DNA of 39,234 nt from Schoenoplectus triqueter (Eukaryota; Streptophyta; Magnoliopsida; Poales; Cyperaceae), in NCBI GenBank assembly GCA_964058805.1, contig CAXKVV010002008.1, positions 1-39,234 on the forward strand, written 5' to 3'. Under the pieces are notes generated by a model that was given only the letters and a program-made list of their open reading frames with translations, had not been told where the DNA came from and made no database searches. The position numbers and the translations under genes are program-made. Shown piece after piece: positions 1 through 9,343 of this stretch; the first letter of the stretch is position 1; each line of letters starts with the position of its first letter.

Positions 1-1177
1 CATAAGATGGCTCCAAGCTGGCACTTGTACATGCACTTCCACTCGACACTGCCACCTCCTTCAACCCCATCAGGAGGCTCTCCCCTTCCACATATGCAAA
101 AGATAAGTTCAGATTGCCTGGGTACCTGTGCTCTATGCTACCATTCACCACCACCTCATCCAGCCTTGAGCGAATTCCGTTCAGCAGCCTCTCCTTAAGG
201 CTTGTAATTCGCCGAGTGTCATACTCCATCTCCTTGGCAGCTATGTCACATGCAGCTCCCATGCCAACTACCAATGGGGTCGGCACTGTGCCACTCCGGA
301 TCCCCCTTTCCTGGCCGCCCCCACTCATCTGCGGCTCCACACGGACACGTGGCCGCCGGCGCAGATACAGCGCGCCCACACCTTTGGGACCATATATCTT
401 GTGACCGCTCAGCGACATGAGGGCTATACCCATCTTCCCAACATCAATAGGAATCTTTCCCAAGGCCTGTGCTGCATCGGTGTGGAACGCGACACCCTTC
501 TCCTGGCAAATTCTACCAATTTCCTCCATGGGCTGCACAACACCTATCTCATTATTTACTGCCATGACAGAGACAAGACCGGTATCAGGACGGATCGCAG
601 CCTCAAGCTGGTCCAGGTCAACAAGCCCATCGGACTTGACTGGGAGGTATGTGACCTCATAACCCTCCTGCTGGAGGTGGCGGCATGAGTCGAGCACGCA
701 TTTGTGCTCAGTCTGGGTAGTCACGACATGCTTCTTCTTGTCCCGGTAGAACCTCATGACACCCTTGACGGAGATGTTGTTGCACTCGGTGGCGCCAGAA
801 GTGAAGAAGATCTCTTTTGGATTGGCACCGACCAAAGATGCAACCTGTGCTCGAGCTGTCTCCACCGCGGCTTCAGATTCCCAGCCGTAGAGGTGGGTTC
901 GCGAGTGGGGGTTTCCGTAGCGGGTGAGGTAGAAGGGGAGCATGGCGTCGAGCACGCGGGGGTCAACTGGAGTGGTAGCTTGCATATCCAGGTAAAGGGG
1001 GCGGCCGGATATGCGTACCCCCTTCATACCTACGGCCTCCTCTTCATTGTCCCTGACAGGTGGGGACGGGGTGGGGGATGGAGCTGCTGCTGCGGCTGTA
1101 GCGGATGAGAATAGGTGCAGGTGCTGGTACTGGTTCTGGCAGAGGACCGGAAGGCGGCGGATCAGGTTGCGAGCCAT
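1..1177 (-). CDS. NFS1: Mitochondrial cysteine desulfurase NFS1 (3' end cut by window edge)
   Basis: PLP-dependent enzyme that takes sulfur from L-cysteine for iron-sulfur cluster assembly in the mitochondrial matrix (with the scaffold ISU and partner ISD11, by family knowledge). One uninterrupted frame of 392 codons runs from the ATG at 1177 down to base 1; the last roughly 60 residues lie outside the window. The N-terminus ([16 protein letters not shown], then a Ser/Ala/Pro-rich stretch to about residue 45) is Arg-rich and lacks acidic residues, as in a matrix targeting peptide. The catalytic core then starts at [17 protein letters not shown]. The PLP lysine is K260 in [12 protein letters not shown], and the catalytic cysteine is C383 in [27 protein letters not shown] and [10 protein letters not shown] are further family motifs. 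No intron is seen. The start is the first ATG of the frame and gives a plausible presequence. Identification is near certain. Confidence 0.96.
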   Translation of the reverse strand, partial: MARNLIRRLPVLCQNQYQHLHLFSSATAAAAAPSPTPSPPVRDNEEEAVGMKGVRISGRPLYLDMQATTPVDPRVLDAMLPFYLTRYGNPHSRTHLYGWESEAAVETARAQVASLVGANPKEIFFTSGATECNNISVKGVMRFYRDKKKHVVTTQTEHKCVLDSCRHLQQEGYEVTYLPVKSDGLVDLDQLEAAIRPDTGLVSVMAVNNEIGVVQPMEEIGRICQEKGVAFHTDAAQALGKIPIDVGKMGIALMSLSGHKIYGPKGVGALYLRRRPRVRVEPQMSGGGQERGIRSGTVPTPLVVGMGAACDIAAKEMEYDTRRITSLKERLLNGIRSRLDEVVVNGSIEHRYPGNLNLSFAYVEGESLLMGLKEVAVSSGSACTSASLEPSY

Positions 1178-2452
1178 CAGATCGGCCTAGGGTTTCTAAT
1201 TCTCTGATTTCCTCCCTAATTTCTGGGAAGGCAGCCTTTGAGTTACCAAAGGGTTTGTTATTTAAAAATTGGGAAATTACAAACGACGTAATTGATTGGA
1301 ATTGGATGAGATATTTGTGTGGGGGTCGATAAAAGAGATGATCACCTACGAGTTTTAATAAAAAAAATAAAAATAAAAGAGATGATTTTAATCAAAAAAA
1401 AAAAGATAAAACAGATGATGAGAGGCGGTCAGGAGTGCGGTGTGCACTTTTTGGGAGCTGCGACTTGTTTGCCTCCTTGGCCACTTGCGAATTGCGACAA
1501 GATAAGAACGAGAGTCACGAAGAAAAAGGAGGTGCACAAGCGGTTGCTGGATTCTGCACGGAAGGTTGTCGTTTGATCCGAGCCGTCCATCATTGTAGGT
1601 CGTAATCGTCGCTTTTTGTTTTTCGGGGGAAGTTAAAATGCCATCTGGCGAAGGCCCGGAAGGATTGAAAAGATACGGGTCGAAATCTACGGCCCATTAG
1701 GCTCAGAAACTGGTGAGGTAAAGAGGTATTTTTGTCATTCCTCTCCCTGCTCTCCCCCTCCAACTTCCAAGCGATGTCGAATCATAGAAGGGAAGGCGCT
1801 TGGTTTTAATCGGCTCAGATCTAACGTTTATCAGGAGTTAGTTTTCTCTCTCTTTCTCTTGTCATTTATGTATCTTATCCTGTTGCAGTTCCAAATGGAA
1901 ACTTTGTAATTTGATGCTTTTTACAGCTTAAAATATGATCTTAATTTTTTCAGTAAGCATTAAGAATCTTCATATAATTATTTCCCAACTCCAATTTTTT
2001 TAACAATTTTGTACCCGATTTCACTTTGATATTCAAGAGCTTTATAATAATTTTTTCTTTCTTTCTATTTTTCTTTGGTTTTGGAGGTTTTATCTCTGTC
2101 ACTTATTCCGACATTCTTAGTGCATTTGAACGTCTATACTTTCATAATCATGCTATCTTCTGACAATTAGTAAGAAAAAAAAAGAACTTATGTTATGCTT
2201 TAGCCCAACAGCTTATACAGAAAATTAATTTCACAAACAAACAAATAGACAGTGTATTACTTGGAAACCATTCACCACAAATCTACATGGATGTTCAGTA
2301 CTTCGATGTGTAACTACATAATGTCAATAAACAAGGATTGTTGTCACTGCTGTTATCAAGCGGAAAATATTCCCCTAAATATCTGATCCTCTGGTTGAAT
2401 TTTTCTAACTCATAAAAGGATAGGAAGTTTAAATAATGATTGCCATGGATAT
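1178..2452. other. Spacer between NFS1 and the nuclease gene
   Basis: No gene is supported here. The right part (about 1900-2452) should contain the 3' UTR of the minus-strand nuclease gene, and the left part the promoter and 5' UTR of NFS1. Short plus-strand frames in this stretch have no recognisable content. The plus-strand frame at 2436-2627 is the shadow of the last nuclease exon. Confidence 0.6.
1691..1696 (-). promoter_or_regulatory. Possible Site II (TGGGCC) promoter element upstream of NFS1
   Basis: On the minus strand the sequence reads TGGGCC about 515 bp upstream of the NFS1 start codon. TGGGCY (Site II) motifs are known to be enriched in promoters of nuclear genes for mitochondrial proteins and are bound by TCP factors. 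A single six-base match at this distance is weak evidence. Confidence 0.25.
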
Positions 2453-4118
2453 TCAGGTTGTTGTTATGCTCTCATGGTTATGCTCTCCAAAAATTTGGTT
2501 CAGATATGTTGCCAGTCTGACACCTCCCTGTGCTATCCTTTTTGCCACTATTGGAAACCTTGATCCAAAGTATTTGTCTGTTTTCATTGAAATACAAATC
2601 CAAATTCATTTGGATAAGCTATGTTAGATCTGTTTGTACTCTTTAAAATTTGATTGATAAACTTATCTATTACTGGATTTTAACTACCTATTCATAGCAA
2701 GGTGAAAGAGAAAAGCTTACCAGAGAGAGTATCACCATCGCTGACTCCATCATAGCCCCACTTGCATGCTAAATTTATACTTTCTGTTGCGTATCTATTT
2801 TATAAACATTCCAGGATCAATTATTTCTTTACTACCTTGAAGAAATTTTTTACTGACAGACAAAATTGTCCATTCTTTATCCTTTTTTCAAGCAGACTCG
2901 AGTTACCTAGTTGAGCAAGAGAGGAGATTGTCACAGTCACCCCAAGTAGAAATATCATCTGACCATGCTCCCTGCAGATTTCAAAGGCAAATAATAGAAT
3001 GCTCAGATCTTGTCATGGGAACTCAATCTTACTCAAGTTTTGAACTTACATCAGTGTAATTGTTTTGAAGCTCCTTCTGGAAGGCATCTACATCATTGTC
3101 ATAATAGTCCTTCAGTGATGTCAGTATTATCTCTCTGTCCCAAACCTTCGGTTCAATTTATTCAACTTTGAGTACAAATCAGACAATAAAGTATTTGGAC
3201 AGTTTAAGAGATTAATTATTGCGAAGATTATTTAAAAAAGTGTTTGTAGGGAACATACATGATGTAGGTTGGACTTGTGTCGATACCAATGCAACTGTAT
3301 GGTGTTGCCGCCTTCATCACTTGTAAATCCAACATGCATTGGCTGTGTTCGATTTTTGTAAAATTTTGTCAAATGAAGAATGAAATTACTGTCTACAATA
3401 CTGAATACATCATTTATAAGATCTTTGTTACCTGATGAACATCTCCCATGAAACGGGACAAGAATAGCAAGGCTTCAGTCAAATTATCTGCCATTAAGTA
3501 CGTCTTAATAATTTAGTTAAATATTGAAATGTCTCCTGCTTAGAAGTTCTAATTATACAAAATTTAATCACATGGATTGGAAAAATGACAGATGGAGTTC
3601 ATACATCTGCGATCAGAAGTCCCATGCTTATAATGCAAAAGCTGAGATGTGAAATTGCTTATTGCACCGGCCACACACATGTTCATATTTCCACTTGGAT
3701 CATGGCAGTCCCCTGTTACAAAAGTGAGATTAAAGGGAACTTCACCTTGATGCTTTAAATTATTTTTACATAGATCGTTGTTGTCAGTATTGGGATACAG
3801 AATGAGCATAATTGGAGTTCTTGATCTACAACTTGACAGTTAACAACTACAAGAATATGGAGTGAAATAAGACTGATTCTGGTACATGCTTGGTTTGAGA
3901 CCATATGTCAATACCTGAGTAAGGCCATAAAAAGAAACAAAGCATACAATTGGATTGCTCCAAGTCTTAAAAGAGGAAAGAAAAATAAAATAAAAATAAC
4001 TGGTGCATAGCAGAGGTACCAGAACTGCTTATCTGGTACAACAGAAAAAAATGGTACCTCACATATGCTGGTCGCGAAGCAAAACGCCTCTTTACTTCGC
4101 AAGGCACCATAAGATCTC

Positions 4119-4156
<38 letters not shown>

Positions 4157-6175
4157 TGATGCTATGGTGCTTCGCGAAGCAAAAAATTTTTTGTGCTTCA
4201 CGTCCGTATCTTGAATTTAAAAGTTTAAACGGGCGATCCAAACCATTGAACATCATCTTCATATTGAAATATCCTTGAAGATCAAATTTTATATTTTTTT
4301 TGAACTTTTTAGATGGGTACAAAGTTTGTTGATCTAAAGATTTCTGCACCATCCAAAACAAGCGACTTTGTACCCATCTAAAAAATATAAAAAAATTCAA
4401 AAAAATATAAAATTTGATCTCCAATGATATTTCAATATGAAGATGATGTTCAACGGTTTAAATTCGAGATAGGACGCGAAACACAATTTTTTTTTTACTT
4501 CGCAAAGCACCATAGCATCACTATATATATATATATATATGAGTAAAGATACCGTGAGTTTAACTCAAAAAGTATATCAAATCATCTCGAAATTTTAATA
4601 TATCATTTTCATTAAATTTTTTATATGAAAATCTTGTGGGTTGCAAAAATTTGAAGTGTTTTGAGTTTTTAAGTTATAATTTTTAATTTTTAAAAATGAT
4701 GTTCAAATATTAAATATTTTATTATTATTTTTAGTGTTGATTTTCAAAAATTAAAAACCATGACTTAAAAAGCTCAAAACACTCCAAATTTTTGCATCTC
4801 AACAGATTTTCATATAAATAATTTAATGAGGATGATAAATTAAAATTTCGAGATGATTTGATATACTTTTTGAGTTAAGCTCACAGAAGGCCTCTTTGAG
4901 CTTAAACTCACGGTATTTTTACTCTCTCTATATATAGAATTAGGCTATAGTGCTTTGCAAAACACAAGAGCGTTGTGTGCTTTGCGCTCTATTATTAATT
5001 TTAAGTCATAAATGATCGATCTAAACGGCTCAATCTAATCTCTATATCAAAATCTATTAGTAAATCAAATTTTATATTTTTTGGAATTCATTTGTTATTT
5101 TTTTGAATAGGGGAAAACCATTATTTTTAGATGAATCAGAATTTTCAGATCAAGTCATTTTCTCCTCATCAGAAAAAATAAAATTTCTAAAAAATATAAA
5201 ATTTGGTTTATTAATAAATTTTGATATGAAAATTAGATTGAACGGTTCAGATTGATTATTTCTGATTTGAAATTAAAAATAGAGCGCAAAGAACATAATG
5301 CCTCTGTGTTTTGTAAAACATCATATATATATATATATATATATAGTAGTTAATGTCATAGTAGTAGTATGGAATAATTAGGACTGTGAGACAACAATGT
5401 AATCATGATTAACACTGTTAATACTTGAGAGTGAATGCTAGTATTACTTGAGTAGACAAAGGAGCACGCTTTGTCAGGGGTGTCAATGAAGTGGAGGGAA
5501 CTGGTCCACCTGTACTTGTACCAGTGCCTGATCTGATCGGCCCACACACAGAGTGCTGATAGATTGCCTTGTGCATAATCTGGCAATAGATTTCTCACTG
5601 CTTCATCTGCATCTGGCTCCAGTAAATCCTGAAATAGGCACAATATTATTGCAGAAATATATCATTTTTTTTCTTTAAAATGTATAATGTCAGGCAAAAA
5701 CAGCAGGTACCTCTACCAAGACACCAAATCTAATAAAAAAAAAAAGTGGAAACTCATTTATGCTTTTCTTTCTTTTTCTTTATGTTGTCTGGATAAATCT
5801 TTTATCATATTTTACATGTTGCATGTATATTTAATAAATTGGTATGATAAATATTCACCCCTCATTCTGTTAGTTGTCTGTCATGTTTAATTTATACCAG
5901 ATATCTGTTCTCATCTTTTTCCATTACTACTATTCCTTTTAACCCCATTGTAAATCCTCCTTTGTGTCTTCTTTTATTTTAATCAAATTTAACTACGAGT
6001 TTGCCTGTAGCAAACGAATAGCCTGCTCCATTTTTATCAAAGGGAAAACAAAAAGAGAAATGTCCCTAAAATTTTTACCTGTGCAATTTTACAAGTCATC
6101 ATGTGGCCCTCCTTACTCCAGCAAAATGCTGGAGAAATTAGAACTAGAACCAGGCCTGCAACTAGCAGAAAACCC

Positions 6176-6180
<5 letters not shown>
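2453..6180 (-). CDS. S1/P1-type zinc nuclease (plant ENDO/BFN family), nine exons, complete
   Basis: Secreted or vacuolar single-strand-preferring endonuclease family that degrades RNA and DNA during senescence and cell death. Minus-strand exons: 6180-6079, 5628-5448, 3712-3605, 3487-3432, 3342-3259, 3145-3050, 2971-2907, 2794-2721, 2577-2453. All junctions are GT-AG and phases agree, giving 296 residues, normal for the family. Residues 1-20 form a signal peptide (FLLVAGLVLVLISPAFC) and the mature protein begins at W21. Expected zinc ligands present: W21, H26 (WSKEGH), D65, H80 (SLHFID), D146, H152 (GDVHQPMH), H176 and D180 (NLHHVWD). The ligand normally found four residues before D146 (HFMGD) is Arg142 (RFMGD). 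Cysteines and glycosylation motifs (NFT, NLT, NYT) are kept. The start at 6180 is chosen because it opens the signal peptide; an upstream in-frame ATG at 6258 would add an Arg/Glu-rich stretch. Family assignment is very secure; which ENDO paralogue is not resolved. Confidence 0.94.
4121..4153. repeat. (AT)n microsatellite
   Basis: Uninterrupted TA dinucleotides immediately left of MITE A. Similar tracts lie at 4522-4540 and 5323-5345, so every fold-back element in this intron abuts a TA tract. Confidence 0.9.
4154..4523. mobile_element. Fold-back MITE A (Mutator-like) in nuclease intron 2
   Basis: Nearly the whole element is an inverted repeat. The left end reads GAGTGATGCTATGGTGCTTC, and the right end (reverse complement) reads GTGATGCTATGGTGCTTTGC. 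The arms meet near 4330-4370. It is clearly homologous to the element at 18227-18628, which has a 9-bp target duplication, so it is probably a MULE-type MITE. It sits between (AT)n tracts, so its own duplication cannot be defined. A short stretch at 4070-4115 resembles another terminal piece of the same family. Confidence 0.8.
4541..4924. mobile_element. Fold-back MITE B in nuclease intron 2
   Basis: Long inverted repeat. The left end reads GAGTAAAGATACCGTGAGTT and the right end, reverse-complemented, reads GAGTAAAAATACCGTGAGTT. The two arms of about 170 bp also match at internal blocks such as AAATCATCTCGAAATTTTAA. The ends differ from MITE A. (TA)n on the left and CTCTCTATATATA on the right prevent a firm target-site call. 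Confidence 0.78.
4937..5326. mobile_element. Fold-back MITE C in nuclease intron 2
   Basis: Third palindromic element. The left end GAATTAGGCTATAGTGC matches the terminus of the 18227-18628 MULE-type MITE (GAATAAGGCTATGGTGC). The right arm (about 5165-5326) mirrors the left arm, but its last bases are diverged into the flanking (AT)n tract. Right boundary approximate. Confidence 0.7.

Positions 6181-6222
<42 letters not shown>
6181..6222. repeat. (CT)n microsatellite abutting the nuclease start codon
   Basis: Plus strand (CT)21, which is (GA)n on the coding strand, ending at the base before the ATG and followed outward by TATCTC and CACACA units. A GA tract here would be in the 5' UTR. GA repeats in plants can bind BASIC PENTACYSTEINE factors, but that is inference. 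Read in the frame of the gene it encodes Glu-Arg repeats. Confidence 0.9.
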
Positions 6223-6227
<5 letters not shown>

Positions 6228-6258
6228 CTCTATCTCTATCTCTCACACACACACTCAT

Positions 6259-8213
6259 GCAGCAGAAGTACACATGGAACAAGAACTAGTTCTATCCTTC
6301 CATATGTTCCTCTCTAAATACCACCTTGAAACAAGTAATGTTTCTTTACCTTAAATAAAGGTGGTCGTTTGAGTGCAAGTATCAAATTGATAAATTTTGA
6401 CTGGTATCCACCGTCCCTTCTCCCTTGTCCCACCTACATGTTCAATACTTGTATATGAATTGCTTAGCTTTGGCAGAGAAGCAAAATGAATGACAGTGAA
6501 ATATGCGCAGTAATATTCCTTATGCCAAAAGCATCATCTGGCAAAATGACATATTTATCCATAAGAAATCCAAAACACGCGACCTTTTCTTTTCTACTTT
6601 CTACACCAGAACTCCAGAAGAGAATTGTCGCTAGTCTATATCGATAGAGGAAATCAACCTTGGCCCGTCTTTCCTTTTTTGAATTTCGTTTTTATTTCTC
6701 TCTTTGCATTAAGTTTGGCAGTTCAACTATGACTTGGACTTGGAAGTGAGGAAACCCAATACTAACCACTAAATAACAGAATTCGTTATACTTCTCTTTT
6801 TTTCATACCAGGAATTATGGAAATTTCTATCTTCTTGTTTTTTCATTTAAATGGTAATGTGTTAATTTCCACTTTCCTATTTATTATAGTAAGCGGACAA
6901 GATTTTCAATGAGATATATGCTCATAATCGTGTTAGTGAAAAAAAAAAATCAAATATAGGGTCTGTTGAATATAAAATTTTCATCGAGCTGCTGATAATT
7001 CTAGATCTATTTCCTTGAGAGATACCTAACCATACTGAAATCTATAAAGCAGAGTATGTGTCACATATGGCTCAAATTAGTATCGTAATTGTAATTGATA
7101 AACCCAAAGATTTTTTCACGTACTTATATTTTCAGTAAGAATCAAATAGAATTAATCAATTATTTTTATGCAGTAATCATAGCTTTCATAATATATATAT
7201 AATTAAATTTTAAATTAGATAAATTGTGTAGCAAAATGATGTCTTTCAAGAAAAAGATATTATCAGTTGTATAACTTTGAATATAGTGTATGTGTTATAA
7301 ATTTAACAAAGATATTAATATTTTCATTATAATTTATCACGTCACAAAAAATCTCTAATATATCTAAGGATTCATGCTCTCCAAAAATTAATTAATGAAT
7401 TTCAGTCAGTCCTAACCGTTGCAAGATCATATCACTTATTACTTATATGTTTAATACGAAATAGAGATATGACATGGATCCAAACAAACTGTGAAGTAAA
7501 TTGTTGTATTTAAATTGAAGTACGTAGAGTAATTCTGACCAAACTAAACTCATAAGCAGTAAGCAACTCGAATTCAAACAATCAAGAAAATTTATGTGCC
7601 CATCTAACTTTATCTATGATAAGGAAATCAAATTTGTATATTTATTCTGAATCATACTTGCCAGGGTGGAGTCAAATTTTGGCACATGAGTCAAAAATTG
7701 ATTTTTTTTTTCAAAATAATTTTTTTTAATATAAACTTATTTTTTTTTCTGAATATATATATATAATTACAAGGATATTTAAAAAAAAATCCTGAGTCTT
7801 GCTATTACTTAAGACTTTCATAACCAACCATACACATGATCAGCAGCAAATAAACAAAAGATATCCTCCAAAATCCTTTCCACTATGAACTGTCAATATT
7901 ATCACAAGTGCAATTTCCTTTGCTACTTATTTGGTCAACTAATTTGGAAAGTGTCTTTGCCCCTCCTTTCTTCCCTTTTCATGAATAGCACAAGTGACAA
8001 CCTTAGCACAATCACAAAATTAAGCTCTAAATCACATGCTTTGGAATGATGAAGAAAAAAAAAATCAATGTGAAGTAGTACCAAAGGAACGAATCAAACT
8101 ACAGGCCTTCGTTGACAAGTACTAAAATCTTTTTCAGAACCGAAGACTGCTGATAAAAATCTGCTAAAGACATTATTGGTATGCAGTAGAAGTTTGCATG
8201 CATTATAATAATG
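6259..8213. other. Spacer between the nuclease and ULTRAPETALA genes
   Basis: AT-rich sequence with no supported gene. The left part is the nuclease promoter, the right end the 3' flank of the ULTRAPETALA gene. The block at about 7660-7800 (GGGTGGAGTCAAATTTTGGC followed by T- and A-rich runs) resembles degenerate transposon sequence like that at 12942-13070 and 28720-28930, but no ends could be defined. Confidence 0.5.
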
Positions 8214-9343
8214 TCATATGTCAGCATTATTAAGGAAATCGACACAAGTCTGGCAGTTGCAGTCGGAGAAACGGCACATCTTGCAACCAAAGCAAACACA
8301 TTTGGTGCAACCACTGCATGTTGTGTCTTTATGACATCCCCTTGCATGTCTCTTACTTTCCCTCTCTTCTTTATCAGCACAAGTGATTCTGTTAATCAGT
8401 AAAGCAGTCAGAAAGTAAAGACAATACATTACCATAAACATTCTCATTTGCTAGTGGTGGAGGTTTGAAAGGTGCTCCTGGGCACTTATAGCGGAGTTTT
8501 AGTGAAGAGGGAAAGAAGAAATGCTTGAAATACAATTTGATTCGCTAATTAATGTTCAATATCAACTATTTATTTGGAACGTGTCTGCTTCTGTTTTGAA
8601 GTATCAGAGAAGCATATATATTACCGTGAACTAAATAATTTATCTTTTATTGTTCTTCCTAGTGAAAAAAAAAGTTAAATAAGAGATGAAATAAACATAC
8701 ATGCCGTTGGGGTGGCGAGAACATTCCCAACTGCGGTCAATCTCTGCTTCATGATACTCTCTGTATTGTTTTTCTGTACCCACCACAAACCGGCGTCTTT
8801 TGCTGCATTTTGAGCACTTCACAAATTCATCTCTATGCATTTTTCGTTTCAAAGGACGAGTCTTCAAATTTACATCAGTGTACCTCAGCAGAACTGTCTT
8901 AGCCAAAGGAACCTTTTTGCTTCCTATAGTGACCCATATACTACTTCTCCATCTTCCAAGTGTTTCCTTCAGAGCATGTTTCTCAAATTCAGCTGGTTTC
9001 AAGACTGGAAAAGGAAGAGATGTTGAAATCAACTTATCTTCCACATGATAGAGATCAAGTTGAAACATAAATTATAAAAGCATCATGTTGAGCTGAGGGA
9101 CAAATGAGAAATACCTTCATTGCATGTGGGGTTGCATTCACACTTAATCTCGAGTGCACCAGATGCATACACTCGGAGTTTTCCGACTGTATCACCAAAT
9201 CTATAGCTGGTGCATCCACATATGACATCAATGAAATCTTCTCCTTTGTTGAACCCATACATGTCCTTTACCTCAAAGTCCTGGAACATATTCACACAGT
9301 CTTCCATTTTTACTGATGGGCTTTCGCCCATTGCTTCCTGCAT
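8214..9343 (-). CDS. ULT1: ULTRAPETALA-type SAND-domain developmental regulator, three exons, complete
   Basis: Plant-specific trithorax-type nuclear regulator that limits meristem size and opposes Polycomb repression of floral genes (role known from Arabidopsis ULT1/ULT2). Minus-strand exons: 9343-9115, 9004-8701, 8388-8214, all GT-AG with consistent phases, giving 235 residues (Arabidopsis ULT1 is close to 237). Residues about 35-75 carry DFIDVICGCTSYRFGD and LEIKCECNPTCNE. The SAND-like part continues with EFEKHALKETLGRW and WVTIGSKKVPLAKTVLLRY. A CxxC pair lies in HRDEFVKCSKCSKRRRF. The Cys-rich C-terminus is typical: GCHKDTTCSGCTKCVCFGC, then CRFSDCNCQTCVDF. The ATG at 9343 is the first in frame; a second at 9331 (MGESPS) is possible. 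Exon 2 could alternatively begin 33 bp upstream. ULT1 versus ULT2 orthology cannot be settled here. Confidence 0.95.

Larger units (their letters stand above)
3713..5447 (-). other. Intron 2 of the nuclease gene, enlarged by fold-back elements
   Basis: This 1,735-bp intron separates exons 2 and 3. Its central 1.2 kb is a row of three palindromic elements spaced by (TA)n tracts, annotated separately. The sequence on either side is ordinary AT-rich intron. Confidence 0.85.

Noticed and set aside
754..966. Open frames on both strands inside 1-1177
   Set aside because: Shadows of the GC-rich NFS1 coding sequence in other frames.
3908..4424. Overlapping frames with Tyr-Ile repeats
   Set aside because: Translations of (TA)n microsatellites and palindromic MITEs inside an intron.
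4121..5345. Regularly spaced repeats in the intron considered as a CRISPR-like array
   Set aside because: Spacing reflects three fold-back elements between TA tracts; repeats are not short direct repeats and the genome is a plant's.
6037..6282. An Arg/Glu-repeat protein (ERERER..)
   Set aside because: It is the translated (GA)n tract fused to exon 1 of the nuclease and running into intron 1; not a separate gene.
8214..8447. A 77-codon frame that looks like a novel secreted Cys-rich peptide with a hydrophobic start
   Set aside because: The Cys-rich part is the conserved C-terminal exon of the ULTRAPETALA gene. The apparent signal peptide is translated intron upstream of the AG at 8389.
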